The notes beneath the pieces are model-generated. The model had not been told where the DNA came from and did not search any database. It was given only the letters and a program-made list of their open reading frames with translations. Shown one piece after another: positions 19,416 to 29,527 of a DNA stretch of 64,000 nt. How positions within the stretch are numbered: the stretch's first letter is position 1; each line of letters starts with the position of its first letter. This DNA comes from Bacillus sp. 7884-1. Lineage in GTDB: Bacteria; Bacillota; Bacilli; Bacillales; Cytobacillaceae. Position numbers and translations under genes: made by a program. The stretch is from assembly GCF_002272245.1 (NCBI RefSeq), contig NZ_NPDD01000022.1:21900-85899 (forward strand). Direction: 5' to 3'.

Positions 19416-20099
19416 ATGATTGAAGAAATTATTAAACTAAGAGAGGATGGTTTATCATTCCGAAAAATCGCCTCACACTTGAACACCACTGTTGGAAGAG
19501 TTCAATATAGATGGAGTAAATATATTAATAATCTGGAAAATAATATAGAAGTTGTTTCAGTTGAAGAGAATACGCAAATGGAAGTATTCGAGTTAAATCA
19601 CCAAACAATCGATTATACTCCTGTTAAGGGGGAATTACAGGTTAAACTGGTTACCCCTAGAAAGGTAATTGTTTATTGGGAGGCATCTAAAGTTCCCGCA
19701 AAGGTTATCACTTCATTTTATGATAGACCTTTTGAGGAACTGGTACATATCGTTAGAATTTATGATGTAACGGATATTATTTTCACTGGGAATAATGCTC
19801 ACCATTACTATGATATTACTGTTCCTTATAACCAGGGCTATTGGTTTATTAAAGGATTGACAGCGAATCGGAGTTATGTGGCTGAAATAGGTGTGAAATT
19901 AAATGAAAATGAGTTTTTGCCGGTTCTGCGCTCAAATTCAGTTCAAACTCCAACTATGGGTAATTTAAATGGCAGTGAAATTTATACGAACTTGGTGAAC
20001 TTTCAACAGATTGATAATTTTTCACCAAAATGGATTGATTATGTAAGCACTTACAGCTATTATGGAGAATCAAAAAATACGAAGAAGAATAATGGATGA
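19416..20099 (+). CDS. DUF4912 domain protein with N-terminal helix-turn-helix-like segment
   Basis: 227 residues from ATG 19416, chosen because GGAGGAG lies just upstream; a TTG at 19395 is in frame. Residues 1-40 (IKLREDGLSFRKIASHLNTT) look like a resolvase or sigma region 4 type helix-turn-helix. Residues ~70-200 resemble DUF4912 (VTPRKVIVYWEAS and YWFIKGLTANRSYVAEIGV), a beta-rich module often found near polysaccharide-acting enzymes. It overlaps the following glycosyltransferase by eight bases, so the two probably act in the same sugar polymer pathway; function otherwise unknown. Confidence 0.7.
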   Translation: MIEEIIKLREDGLSFRKIASHLNTTVGRVQYRWSKYINNLENNIEVVSVEENTQMEVFELNHQTIDYTPVKGELQVKLVTPRKVIVYWEASKVPAKVITSFYDRPFEELVHIVRIYDVTDIIFTGNNAHHYYDITVPYNQGYWFIKGLTANRSYVAEIGVKLNENEFLPVLRSNSVQTPTMGNLNGSEIYTNLVNFQQIDNFSPKWIDYVSTYSYYGESKNTKKNNG

Positions 20100-21330
20100 T
20101 TATTTAAATACCGAAATGAGCCAAAAGCATTCCTACAACTGGCAATTAAAAATTCTGATATTAACCTGGGAGTACCCTCCAAATGTTGTTGGCGGGCTCT
20201 CGAGGCATGTCAGTGGTCTTGCTGTCCAATTAGCGCAACTTGGTCACGAGGTCCATGTGATTACCGCTGGGAATGGCGGTCTCTTAGCTTATGAGGTAGT
20301 AGATGGAGTTCATGTCCATCGTGTCATACCACTAAACAATCAGGACAACAATTTTCTCTCTTGGCTTGCAGGTCTGAATTTAACCATGAGCTTTAAAGGA
20401 GTGAAAATTGCAGAAAATATAAAGTTTGATATCGTTCATGCTCATGATTGGCTCGTAGGAACTTCTGCTGTGACTTTAAAAGAAGAACTGTCCATTCCAT
20501 TATTAACGACTATTCATGCTACCGAACATGGCAGGAATAATGGAATTCACACGGATATGCAGCAGTTTATCCACAATAAAGAAAAGAAGTTAATAATGGA
20601 ATCAGATCAAATAATTGTCTGCAGCACCTATATGAGAGAAGAATTATTAACAAACTTCCAACTCTCTGAGAAAAAACTAGAAATTGTTCCTAACGGAATT
20701 GAACCAAGTACTGGTGAGGTAAACTCAAACGAAATTTATCCATTCATTAAGCGTAGAAAGTATGTCTTCTCTGTAGGTAGAATGGTTAAGGAAAAGGGAT
20801 TTGAAACAATTATTGAGGCTGCACAACTGGCAAAGGAAAACCGAAGGAATATTTATTTTGTAATTGCTGGCAAAGGACCAATGCTCGAAAGATACCGAAA
20901 AATGGTTTCGGAAAGACAATTAGATTATTTCATTGTTTTTATTGGTTATGTTTCGGACGAGCAAAGGGATGCACTGTTAGTAAATTGTGAAATCGCTGTT
21001 TTCCCAAGCTTATACGAACCCTTTGGAATCGTAGCTTTAGAAGCAATGATTCTAGGTATACCTACCATTGTTTCAGACATAGGCGGGTTAAAAGGAATTA
21101 TTATGGATAAGCAAACCGGCCTGCTAATGAATCCAGGTGATGCCAAAAGCCTCCTATCTAATATTGACTTCTTATCACAAAATTCTGATAAGGCAAAAGA
21201 AATAGGCGAAAAAGGCAGGCAAATAGTTAAGAACCTATATGGATGGAAACGAGTTGCTTCCCAAACAGTTAAAATTATGGAAGAAACGCAGTTAAATAAA
21301 CGAGTAAATGTGAATGAAAATGCAAGATAA
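20092..21330 (+). CDS. GT4-family glycosyltransferase (YqgM-like)
   Basis: 412 residues from ATG 20092, which overlaps the upstream stop; ATG 20062 is also in frame. The N-terminal half has the glycogen-synthase-like opening LILTWEYPPNVVGGLSRHV and HAHDW. The C-terminal half has the GT4 sugar-nucleotide signature (SVGRMVKEKGFE and the EPFGIVALEA E-x7-E motif). It probably uses a nucleotide sugar to extend a glycan; acceptor unknown. B. subtilis yqgM is the positional counterpart. It is translationally coupled to the DUF4912 gene. Confidence 0.8.
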   Translation: MDDYLNTEMSQKHSYNWQLKILILTWEYPPNVVGGLSRHVSGLAVQLAQLGHEVHVITAGNGGLLAYEVVDGVHVHRVIPLNNQDNNFLSWLAGLNLTMSFKGVKIAENIKFDIVHAHDWLVGTSAVTLKEELSIPLLTTIHATEHGRNNGIHTDMQQFIHNKEKKLIMESDQIIVCSTYMREELLTNFQLSEKKLEIVPNGIEPSTGEVNSNEIYPFIKRRKYVFSVGRMVKEKGFETIIEAAQLAKENRRNIYFVIAGKGPMLERYRKMVSERQLDYFIVFIGYVSDEQRDALLVNCEIAVFPSLYEPFGIVALEAMILGIPTIVSDIGGLKGIIMDKQTGLLMNPGDAKSLLSNIDFLSQNSDKAKEIGEKGRQIVKNLYGWKRVASQTVKIMEETQLNKRVNVNENAR

Positions 21331-21351
21331 TATACTTTTATTGTCTAACTC

Positions 21352-21391
21352 AGCGCTTAGGAAAAATTGAACTGCATTTTTCCTAAGCGCT
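21352..21391 (+). repeat. Intergenic hairpin repeat, copy A (also terminator of the glycosyltransferase gene)
   Basis: A 15-bp perfect stem AGCGCTTAGGAAAAA (21352-21366) / TTTTTCCTAAGCGCT (21377-21391). The 25 bases 21359-21383 are the exact reverse complement of 31938-31962. A T-rich stretch follows, so it probably also terminates transcription. Confidence 0.8.
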
Positions 21392-21492
21392 TTTGCTTTT
21401 CTTTAAAAACACACTAGCATTTCCTTTTGAAAAGTGATATCATAGAAAAGTCGTATGAACGAACTAGCATAATCGTTTGGAGGGAAATTGAC

Positions 21493-21642
21493 ATGCGTGT
21501 AAATATTACGTTAGCTTGCACTGAGTGTGGAGATCGTAACTATATTTCAACAAAAAATAAACGTAACAACCCTGATCGTCTTGAGCTTAAGAAATATTGC
21601 CCAAGAGAGAAGCGTACAACAGCACACCGTGAAACAAAATAA
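21493..21642 (+). CDS. rpmG: 50S ribosomal protein L33
   Basis: 49 residues, matching Bacillus Rpm[22 protein letters not shown], then [20 protein letters not shown]. One CxxC pair plus one further Cys is present; the full four-cysteine zinc site of other L33 forms is not. ATG 21493 follows TTGGAGGG; a longer upstream frame from 21427 is not supported. A hairpin with T-run begins directly at the stop codon. Confidence 0.95.
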   Translation: MRVNITLACTECGDRNYISTKNKRNNPDRLELKKYCPREKRTTAHRETK

Positions 21643-21670
21643 GCAGTAGGGCTTCCTGCTGCTTTTTTTG
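21642..21670 (+). terminator. Terminator after rpmG
   Basis: Stem AGCAGTAGG (21642-21650) / CCTGCTGCT (21655-21663) with one G.U pair, followed by seven T. Confidence 0.85.
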
Positions 21671-21700
21671 TTGCAAAAAAATAAGGAGAAATCAATTTAT

Positions 21701-22267
21701 ATGAATGAAAAAAATATCATACGTAAAGAAATGAAAGAGAGACTTACTGGACTTACTAAGCCTAATTATGAAGATTACTCCTATAAAATAGCTAGGAATC
21801 TATTTAATGAAGATGACTGGAAACAAGCTGAAGTAATTGGGATTACTATCTCGAAGGAGCCTGAAGTCGATACATATCAAATTATTAGAAGAGCGTGGGA
21901 ATCAGGAAAAGTGGTTGTCGCTCCGAAGTGCCATCCAAAGGAAAAGGTTTTATCCTTTCATAAAATAACCCGATTTTCGCAGCTGGAATCTGTTTTTTAT
22001 GGTTTACTTGAACCCATAGAAGAGCACACGACAGAAGTAAAGTCTGATGATATCAATCTGTTAATCGTCCCTGGTTTGGCTTATACACGAGAAGGATACC
22101 GGTTGGGCTTTGGCGGTGGTTACTACGATCGTTATCTACCCAATTTTAAGGGAAAAACAATCTCTCTTGCCTTTCACTTCCAGGTTCTTCCTCAATTTCC
22201 TATAGAAAAGCATGATATTCCAGTCTCGAAACTTATCACTAATGATGAGGTAATAACTATAAAATGA
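21701..22267 (+). CDS. fthC: 5-formyltetrahydrofolate cyclo-ligase (YqgN)
   Basis: 188 residues from ATG 21701, behind AAGGAGAAATC; matches the ~187-residue YqgN. It converts 5-formyl-THF to 5,10-methenyl-THF with ATP. The C-terminal motif RLGFGGGYYDRYL is the substrate and phosphate-binding loop of the family; the N-terminal IRKEMKERL is also typical. Its stop overlaps the ATG of the next gene (ATGA). Confidence 0.9.
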   Translation: MNEKNIIRKEMKERLTGLTKPNYEDYSYKIARNLFNEDDWKQAEVIGITISKEPEVDTYQIIRRAWESGKVVVAPKCHPKEKVLSFHKITRFSQLESVFYGLLEPIEEHTTEVKSDDINLLIVPGLAYTREGYRLGFGGGYYDRYLPNFKGKTISLAFHFQVLPQFPIEKHDIPVSKLITNDEVITIK

Positions 22268-23052
22268 TACAAAATCTAATCATTATCTCAATTATTATTT
22301 TAGGTGGTTTTGCAGGTTATCGGGAACGGTCCTTAAGTAGTAGTGGGGCTATTGCAGCAGTAGCAGTAGGAGTCGCTGTCTATTTCGGATTCGGTTTAAA
22401 AGGGCTTTTCCTTCTTGGATTATTTTTTGCAACATCCAGCTTTTGGTCAAAATATAAAAGCTCAGCAAAAAAAGACATTGAAGAAAAATTAGCAAAGGGA
22501 ACTACCAGAGATTGGCGTCAGGTTTTAGCTAATGGTGGTTGTGCTGTATTATTAAGCATAATTTATTATTTTCAACAGGACATGATTTGGCTGATTGGTT
22601 TTGTTGTCTGCCTTGCTAGTTCAAACTCGGATACGTGGGCATCAGAAATTGGCACGTTAAGTAAAAGAAAACCTGTATACATACGGACTTTTAAACCAAT
22701 AGAAAAAGGAACCTCTGGTGCCATCAGTTTGTTGGGTACGGCAGCTGCACTATTCGGATCCATGGTAATCACTTTTGCAGGTGCTTGGCTTTTTCATTTG
22801 GGCTTATTCCACTTTTTGATCATTTTCCTGTTCGGTTTCTTAGGTAATGTTATTGACACTTTATTTGGTGCCTACTATCAGCAGGTCTATATTTGCACCA
22901 AATGCGGGATTGAAACGGAGAAAAAGGTCCATTGCAAAACATCTGCTAAAAGAATAAAAGGGTATCATTTAGTGGATAATGATATGGTGAATTTCTTATC
23001 TGGATTTATTGCTGCACTGTTAGCAATGATCTTCATTTATTTTATAACATAA
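22264..23052 (+). CDS. DUF92 family membrane protein
   Basis: 262 residues with about six to seven membrane helices. The conserved core SSNSDTWASEIGTLSKRKPV and the GTSGAISLLGTAAALFGS segment belong to DUF92 (relatives include the plant phytyl-phosphate kinase VTE6), so a role in isoprenoid alcohol phosphate metabolism is possible but unproven. A polar loop holds CTKCG plus HC (residues ~215-230), possibly metal-binding. It is translationally coupled to fthC; yqgO is at this place in B. subtilis, but I do not transfer that name. Confidence 0.75.
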   Translation: MIQNLIIISIIILGGFAGYRERSLSSSGAIAAVAVGVAVYFGFGLKGLFLLGLFFATSSFWSKYKSSAKKDIEEKLAKGTTRDWRQVLANGGCAVLLSIIYYFQQDMIWLIGFVVCLASSNSDTWASEIGTLSKRKPVYIRTFKPIEKGTSGAISLLGTAAALFGSMVITFAGAWLFHLGLFHFLIIFLFGFLGNVIDTLFGAYYQQVYICTKCGIETEKKVHCKTSAKRIKGYHLVDNDMVNFLSGFIAALLAMIFIYFIT

Positions 23053-23082
23053 TAGATATAAAGCTGAATCGGTACTGAAAAG

Positions 23083-23100
23083 TTGTGAATTATTGTACAA
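23083..23100 (+). promoter_or_regulatory. Rex-type operator before ldh
   Basis: The 18-mer TTGTGAATTATTGTACAA matches the Gram-positive Rex consensus TTGTGAAATATTTCACAA at 15 positions and is located 54 bases before ldh. Rex represses fermentation genes when NADH/NAD+ is low, so induction of ldh under oxygen limitation is inferred. Confidence 0.72.
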
Positions 23101-23105
23101 TTTAA

Positions 23106-24101
<996 letters not shown>

Positions 24102-24156
24102 TATAAAGTGGATAAAAACCAACTCCTATTCACATAATATCGATAGGAGGGATGAT

Positions 24157-24363
24157 ATGTCTCGTATGCTGACATCCATATTTATGATTGGATCCATTGG
24201 CTATTTTGCATTCCGCTTCAGATATCGGATTATTAACCTTTTACTCAGGTCAGGCTGGATGCGGCGAATAGCTGTAGGCTCGTTCATGAGTTTCCCTGGT
24301 GTTAAAAGTAAAATGATACAGACTGTATTTGGGGGACCAGCTGAAAGACCATCTGATTGGTGA
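24157..24363 (+). CDS. Small basic membrane-associated hypothetical protein
   Basis: 68 residues; I do not recognise it. There is one hydrophobic segment at the N-terminus (SIFMIGSIGYFAF), then a strongly basic amphipathic stretch (FRYRIINLLLRSGWMRR). ATG 24157 has GATAGGAGGG upstream, a strong ribosome site, and the left arm of the following terminator lies in its last codons, which both support a real gene. Confidence 0.6.
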   Translation: MSRMLTSIFMIGSIGYFAFRFRYRIINLLLRSGWMRRIAVGSFMSFPGVKSKMIQTVFGGPAERPSDW

Positions 24364-24387
24364 AAGCCGCAGATGGTCTTTTTTTGT
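24344..24387 (+). terminator. Terminator after the 68-residue gene
   Basis: Stem GAAAGACCATCTG region (24344-24355) with CAGATGGTCTTT (24370-24381), then a T-run. The left arm lies inside the coding end. Confidence 0.85.
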
Positions 24388-24499
24388 TGAAAAAATGCCT
24401 TCCTTATCATCTTGTTTAGTCATTATAAAGCTTGTTTTTCGTTTATAATGAAATAAATTAGTGAAAAAAAGATAAAAAATATAGTCTTAATAGAAAGTA

Positions 24500-26071
24500 G
24501 TGGGGGTATTGAATTATAAAGAGGAGTATGTCTTTTGGAGATTGGCAAATTTCTTTATTTCGGAGCAAGGCTACCGAATTATTCAATTATTTGAAAATCA
24601 AAAAGAATTATGGCTGGAAAAACTCGAAAATAAAAAGGCGCCAATACTTCGATTGGTACGGATTGATTTAGACTGGAGCAACTTGTTGCAAAGAGACATA
24701 GAATTTACAGCCTCAAATGGCGAACAGATACGGAAACAAATCGGGCGTAGCGAGCTTTCAGTTGTGAATATCTATATTAGTCAATTTCCTCCGGTTGATG
24801 ACTATGAACATCGCCTGCAAAGTCCATTTATCGCTCCCCAGGCAAATAAAACGAGTGTAAGTTCATTATTATTAACGGGCAGCCAATACGAATCAGGATT
24901 TAAAGCATTATCAGAAAGACTGGAAAGAGAAATCTCCTTCCCAATACATGGTGAGTACTCAGACCAGGATGTTATGGTCCAAAAGAAAGCAGCATTAGAT
25001 TCTGCACTTCAAATGTCTAAAAAAGAAAAAGAAATATTCTCGAATGGTAAACCATTTTTTACATACCTTTTTATGATTATCCAGGTTGCCGTTTTCTTAT
25101 TATTAGAGCTTCAAGGGGGAAGCACGAATACCTCTACTCTGATTAAATATGGGGCCAAATTTAACCCTTATATTTACGAGGGAGAATGGTGGAGATTCAT
25201 AACGCCTATTTTCCTTCATATCGGTTTTTTACATTTAGCAATGAATACCTTGGCTTTATACTTTTTAGGTCCGGCAGTGGAAAAAATCTTTGGGAATACC
25301 CGATTTTTATTTATCTATCTTTTTGCGGGTATATCAGGGGTTATTGCCAGTTTTATATTTAGCCCAAATATTTCAGCAGGAGCAAGTGGAGCAATCTTCG
25401 GCTGTTTTGGGGCATTGCTTTATTTTGCACTCATGTATCCAAAGCTTTTTTTTCGGACAATGGGTACTAGTGTCATTACAGTACTGGTCTTTAATTTAAT
25501 ATTTGGATTCACCGTATCCATCGTAGATAATGCCGGACATTTAGGAGGTTTGGCTGGCGGTTTCCTTGCAGCTGGAATCCTCCACTTCCCTAAGAAGAAA
25601 AAGCCATTTTTACAGATACTATTTATGTTACTATCAGCCTCTATCATATATGGGTCCTTAGTGTATGGTTTTCAACATTCGAAAACAAGTGGAAATGAAA
25701 GCTCTACTATGATGTTAGCCCAAGAATATATTAAACAAGAGAACTATGAACAAGCATATGACGTATTAACGAAATACGTAAAGGACGCTGGTAAACCATC
25801 TCTAGAAGTATATTTTGCCTTGTCTTTTGTAGAAATAAAATTGAACAAACTCGATGATGCTAAATCTCATCTGCTGAAGGTCATACAATTAGACCCTGAT
25901 TTACCTGAAGCCTACTATAATTTAGCCTTACTCCATTTAGAGGAAAACGACCTAAATGAGGCAAAAAACAATGCTGAAAAGGCGTCAGAATTAAAACCAA
26001 GCCAACAGGAATATTCTGACTTGGTTCAGGAACTTAATCGTTTACTGCCATCATCTGACGGAGAAGAATAG
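24500..26071 (+). CDS. gluP: Rhomboid-family intramembrane serine protease GluP (YqgP) with TPR tail
   Basis: 523 residues from GTG 24500 (TTG 24509 is an alternative that matches homologues; neither has a strong ribosome site). An N-terminal soluble domain of ~180 residues is followed by about six to seven helices with the rhomboid signatures WWRFITPIFLHIGFLHLAMN, GASGAIFG (catalytic Ser near residue 297) and NAGHLGGLAGG (catalytic His near 347). A C-terminal part with TPR repeats (EQAYDVLTKYVKD, PEAYYNLALLHLEE) faces the cytosol. In B. subtilis YqgP cooperates with FtsH in membrane protein quality control. Its 3' end overlaps the convergent gene by 38 bases. Confidence 0.88.
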   Translation: MGVLNYKEEYVFWRLANFFISEQGYRIIQLFENQKELWLEKLENKKAPILRLVRIDLDWSNLLQRDIEFTASNGEQIRKQIGRSELSVVNIYISQFPPVDDYEHRLQSPFIAPQANKTSVSSLLLTGSQYESGFKALSERLEREISFPIHGEYSDQDVMVQKKAALDSALQMSKKEKEIFSNGKPFFTYLFMIIQVAVFLLLELQGGSTNTSTLIKYGAKFNPYIYEGEWWRFITPIFLHIGFLHLAMNTLALYFLGPAVEKIFGNTRFLFIYLFAGISGVIASFIFSPNISAGASGAIFGCFGALLYFALMYPKLFFRTMGTSVITVLVFNLIFGFTVSIVDNAGHLGGLAGGFLAAGILHFPKKKKPFLQILFMLLSASIIYGSLVYGFQHSKTSGNESSTMMLAQEYIKQENYEQAYDVLTKYVKDAGKPSLEVYFALSFVEIKLNKLDDAKSHLLKVIQLDPDLPEAYYNLALLHLEENDLNEAKNNAEKASELKPSQQEYSDLVQELNRLLPSSDGEE

Positions 26072-26861
26072 GTTCACCTAAAGCGGTCTCTGTTAATACT
26101 AATAAATGTGACTTGTCGGTTGCGATTAAAATAAGCGGAAGGGTACTGCCTTTGGGACTTTCAATGGCATCCTCTGCTTTTTTTATTCCAAGAATATAAT
26201 TTTTATACAAGCCCTCCCAAAGGTTTCCTACAATTTTAGCGGTTTCTGGTTTTGTAAAACCCGGTAAGGAGTCCTTGGCCAGTTCATTAAACTCGCTAAG
26301 GGGATATGCTTGGTAGTTGCTCAAATTAATAGAAAAATGACGTAATCCTTTGTTCCAACTGAGCTGCAGCATTGTTTCTATCTGCTGTTCCAACTGTTTC
26401 TTTACATTATCAGCATGAGCTGTAAGGAAGAAAGTTTGGTCCGCAGACATTGCTTGAGAACTGAAAATTTTATTTTCATTTTCATGGAGCTCTGCATGGT
26501 GAAAGGTAATGGCTTGTAATAGAACATTTTTGTCCAATGTCATTCTTTTTTCCTGTTCAATTACTGCAGTATTCTGCTTCCAGTTCCAAAGTTGATCAAT
26601 AAGACGTCCGTTGGCATACAGCAAAGCAGCATCCTGCCTTAAGTATGCTTTACGATCCAAAGTGGAATGTTCCTTCCATAAAATTGTATTTGCTGGATTA
26701 TTCATCACTGTAAGGATCGTCTGTGCTGTTTTAAAGCTTACATTGGGATCAATCGGAAAGTAGGTGATACTCTCCTGTATTTTCGGATTTTTATACTGAT
26801 GTATTGTAAAAGCTAGAATAACAATGATAAATACTCCTAGCATCAAATAGTTTTTTTTCAT
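26034..26861 (-). CDS. Hypothetical membrane-anchored protein
   Basis: 275 residues; family not recognised. One N-terminal hydrophobic segment (YLMLGVFIIVILAFTIH) without a lipobox suggests an uncleaved anchor or signal. The rest (~245 residues) is extracytoplasmic-looking and predominantly helical, with few cysteines. ATG 26861 follows GAAGGATGGG. It is tail-to-tail with gluP, overlapping its last 38 bases, and divergent from yqgQ-glcK. Confidence 0.6.
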   Translation of the reverse strand: MKKNYLMLGVFIIVILAFTIHQYKNPKIQESITYFPIDPNVSFKTAQTILTVMNNPANTILWKEHSTLDRKAYLRQDAALLYANGRLIDQLWNWKQNTAVIEQEKRMTLDKNVLLQAITFHHAELHENENKIFSSQAMSADQTFFLTAHADNVKKQLEQQIETMLQLSWNKGLRHFSINLSNYQAYPLSEFNELAKDSLPGFTKPETAKIVGNLWEGLYKNYILGIKKAEDAIESPKGSTLPLILIATDKSHLLVLTETALGEPILLRQMMAVND

Positions 26862-26973
26862 CTAATCCCATCCTTCTTTTTTACTATTAAGAGATTAATA
26901 GCAGCTATATTAAAGTTATATGGAATCAATTGACTGGACATGCCAGATTCTTGCATTTCTTAGCAAGAACTGC

Positions 26974-27002
26974 TTGAGGGTGGTATGGGCTTAAGGTATA
27001 CT
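26974..27002 (+). promoter_or_regulatory. SigA promoter of yqgQ-glcK
   Basis: TTGAGG (26974-26979), 17 bases, TATACT (26997-27002), about 44 bases before the yqgQ start. A 7-bp inverted repeat TTCTTGC / GCAAGAA (26948-26969) is directly upstream. Confidence 0.6.
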
Positions 27003-27045
27003 TTACATGTAATGTTTCTCATTCTTTATGTAAGAGGGCTAAAAG

Positions 27046-27255
27046 ATGAAGTCAATTTATGATATTCAACAATTTTTAAAACAATATGGAACAATTATTT
27101 ATATTGGAGATCGAATCGCAGACCTAGAATTAATGGAGTCAGAATTAAAAGATTTGTATCAAGCTCAGTTAATTGAACCGAAAGAATACTCGACTGCACT
27201 GTTAATTTTAAGACATGAAATTAGATTTTTAAAAGAAAAAGAAGAAAAAAGATAG
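27046..27255 (+). CDS. yqgQ: YqgQ family small protein
   Basis: 69 residues, soluble, helical and charged, of the YqgQ (DUF910) family, function unknown. It always sits in front of glucokinase in Bacillus, as here: the glcK start follows within ten bases of its stop. ATG 27046 follows AGAGGGCT. Confidence 0.85.
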   Translation: MKSIYDIQQFLKQYGTIIYIGDRIADLELMESELKDLYQAQLIEPKEYSTALLILRHEIRFLKEKEEKR

Positions 27256-27261
27256 GTGATT

Positions 27262-28239
27262 ATGGTGTCGGAAAAATGGATTGTTGGTGTTGACCTGGGT
27301 GGGACCACTACAAAAATAGCTTTTATTAACTTGAACGGAGAAATCCTTCATAAGTGGGAAATTCCTACTGATAACTCTAATGAAGGTCAAAATATTACGA
27401 GTAATATTGCGAATGCAATCAATCAAAAATTAGCAGATATAAATGTACAAAAGTCCAAATTAATTGGAATTGGTATGGGAGCACCAGGACCTATAGATTA
27501 TGAAACTGGAGTTGTTTTAAATGTTGTTAATCTTGGATGGAAGGATAACTTTCCTTTACAAGAAAGTTTGCATTCACTAACAGCCTTGCCGGTTGTTATT
27601 GAAAACGATGCTAATTGTGCAGCGTTGGGGGAAATGTGGAATGGTGCTGGTAAGGGTGCCAGAGATTTAGTTTGTGTGACACTTGGAACGGGTGTAGGCG
27701 GCGGAGTTATTGCTAATGGTGATATCGTACGAGGTATTAACGGTGCAGCTGGAGAAATTGGCCATATCACGTCTATCCCTTTTGGAGGAGCGCCTTGTAA
27801 CTGTGGAAAGACTGGCTGTTTGGAAACAATTGCTTCCGCAACGGGCATTGTTCGTCTGGCTGAAATTGAACTTTCAAAAGCTAAAGCAAAGGGACAGCTG
27901 GCCATTTTACTTTCTGAAAATGGGAAAGTTACAGCGAAGGATGTTTTTGATAGCGCTCGTAATGGTGATGAACTGGCTAAAAACATAGTCGATGAAGTTG
28001 CCTTTCATTTAGGATTTGTTCTTGCAAATATTGCTAATACACTGAATCCGGAAACCATTGTACTTGGCGGTGGTGTATCTCGTGCAGGGGACGTTTTATT
28101 AGACGCAGTAAAGGTAAACTTCTCTATGTTTGCTTTCTCATCAGTTAGAGATTCTACAACTCTTTCACTGGCAACATTAGGTAATGATGCGGGAGCAATT
28201 GGTGCGGCTTGGCTTATAAAAAATAAACTAGAATTATAA
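27262..28239 (+). CDS. glcK: Glucokinase (ROK family)
   Basis: 325 residues from ATG 27262; GTG 27256 and GTG 27265 are also in frame, and AGGTGA overlaps this region. It phosphorylates glucose with ATP. VGVDLGGTTTK is the phosphate-binding loop; GMGAPGPID, ENDANCAALGE (catalytic Asp) and CNCGKTGCLE (ROK zinc motif) are all present. It is in an operon with yqgQ and ends at a hairpin. Confidence 0.93.
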   Translation: MVSEKWIVGVDLGGTTTKIAFINLNGEILHKWEIPTDNSNEGQNITSNIANAINQKLADINVQKSKLIGIGMGAPGPIDYETGVVLNVVNLGWKDNFPLQESLHSLTALPVVIENDANCAALGEMWNGAGKGARDLVCVTLGTGVGGGVIANGDIVRGINGAAGEIGHITSIPFGGAPCNCGKTGCLETIASATGIVRLAEIELSKAKAKGQLAILLSENGKVTAKDVFDSARNGDELAKNIVDEVAFHLGFVLANIANTLNPETIVLGGGVSRAGDVLLDAVKVNFSMFAFSSVRDSTTLSLATLGNDAGAIGAAWLIKNKLEL

Positions 28240-28249
28240 AGAACAACCT

Positions 28250-28278
28250 AAACCTGCATTTTTTAGCAGGTTTTTTGT
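28250..28278 (+). terminator. Terminator after glcK
   Basis: Stem AAACCTGC (28250-28257) / GCAGGTTT (28266-28273) followed by T-run. Confidence 0.85.
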
Positions 28279-28339
28279 TGTGCTCATTTTCTCCTGTCGT
28301 TCGTCATATTATTTTTATGATGGAAGGAGGGAGAAAAAT

Positions 28340-29527
28340 ATGGAAGTTCGAGTCCGTGAAGGTGATTCCTTTTCGTATTATGGTCGATTATTTATGGTCC
28401 CGCTTGAACTTATTACCGATTCAAACGAGAAGGTAAACCCAACCAGTTTGAAATCTGGTACAAAAATAGTTATTCCAGGCTACGTTTCTGTTCCGTACAC
28501 AATAAAAGAAGACGATACTTTGTGGAAAATTGGAAATGAAAATAATCTACAGATTGACGCTGTCATGATTCTCAATCAAATGAAAGATCCCAATCGCTTA
28601 ATACCAGGTGAAATCCTTTATCTTCCAGAACGAATTGCAAAGCAAAATGTTAGTTCAAAATTACCATTTGGTTCAGGGATATTAGTGAAACAAATAAAAA
28701 CTCTTAAAAAGTTTTATCCATTTATTAATGTTGAGACTATAGGGACTAGTGTTTTAGGGAATCCCATTCAAGAAATTAGAATTGGAAAAGGGTTGAAAAA
28801 GGTTCATATGAACGCCTCTTTTCATGCAAACGAATGGATTACAACGATGGTATTAATGACCCTAATGAATCAGTACCTCATTTCATTAACAAATCGAACT
28901 GCATATAGAGGAATTAATACAATAAATTTATATAATGAAACGGAATTATCAATTGTACCAATGGTTAATCCAGACGGGGTAGACCTAGTATTAAATGGTC
29001 CACCAACAAGCCGTCGGGATGAAGTGGTGAATATCAATGAAGGCAGCAATGAATTTGTTCATTGGAAGGCAAATATAAGAGGGGTAGACTTAAACAACCA
29101 GTTTCCGGCGAATTGGGAGATTGAGCAGGAGAGGAAGGAACCTAAGTCTCCCGCACCAAGAGATTATCCAGGCAAGTCTTCTTTATCAGAACCTGAAGCA
29201 ATTACTATGGCTGATTTAATGAAAAAAAATAATTACGACAGAATACTAGCCTTTCATACTCAAGGTGAAGAGTTCTATTGGGGATATGAAGGCTTCGAAC
29301 CTCCTGAATCAGAAGTCCTGGCAAAGGAATTCGAACGAGTAAGTGGTTACAAGGCGATACGAAATGTCGATAGTCATGCGGGATTCAAGGACTGGTATAT
29401 ACAAGAGTTTAAACGCCCAGGTTTTACTTTAGAACTCGGAAGGGGAATAAATCCATTGCCCTTATCTCATTTTAATGACATTCTCCAAAAAGTTGAGGGT
29501 ATATTTCTAGCCGCACTTTATTTGTAA
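28340..29527 (+). CDS. yqgT: Gamma-D-glutamyl-meso-diaminopimelate peptidase with LysM domains (YqgT)
   Basis: 395 residues from ATG 28340, behind GGAAGGAGGGAG. Two LysM modules at the N-terminus (about residues 3-48, VREGDSFSYYGRLF; and 50-96, YTIKEDDTLWKIGNENNL) bind peptidoglycan. An M14 carboxypeptidase-like domain follows, with zinc ligands in FHANEW. It resembles the endopeptidase I class that cuts gamma-D-Glu-diaminopimelate bonds in cell wall peptides. No signal peptide is visible, as in the cytoplasmic sporulation enzymes of this type. Confidence 0.88.
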   Translation: MEVRVREGDSFSYYGRLFMVPLELITDSNEKVNPTSLKSGTKIVIPGYVSVPYTIKEDDTLWKIGNENNLQIDAVMILNQMKDPNRLIPGEILYLPERIAKQNVSSKLPFGSGILVKQIKTLKKFYPFINVETIGTSVLGNPIQEIRIGKGLKKVHMNASFHANEWITTMVLMTLMNQYLISLTNRTAYRGINTINLYNETELSIVPMVNPDGVDLVLNGPPTSRRDEVVNINEGSNEFVHWKANIRGVDLNNQFPANWEIEQERKEPKSPAPRDYPGKSSLSEPEAITMADLMKKNNYDRILAFHTQGEEFYWGYEGFEPPESEVLAKEFERVSGYKAIRNVDSHAGFKDWYIQEFKRPGFTLELGRGINPLPLSHFNDILQKVEGIFLAALYL

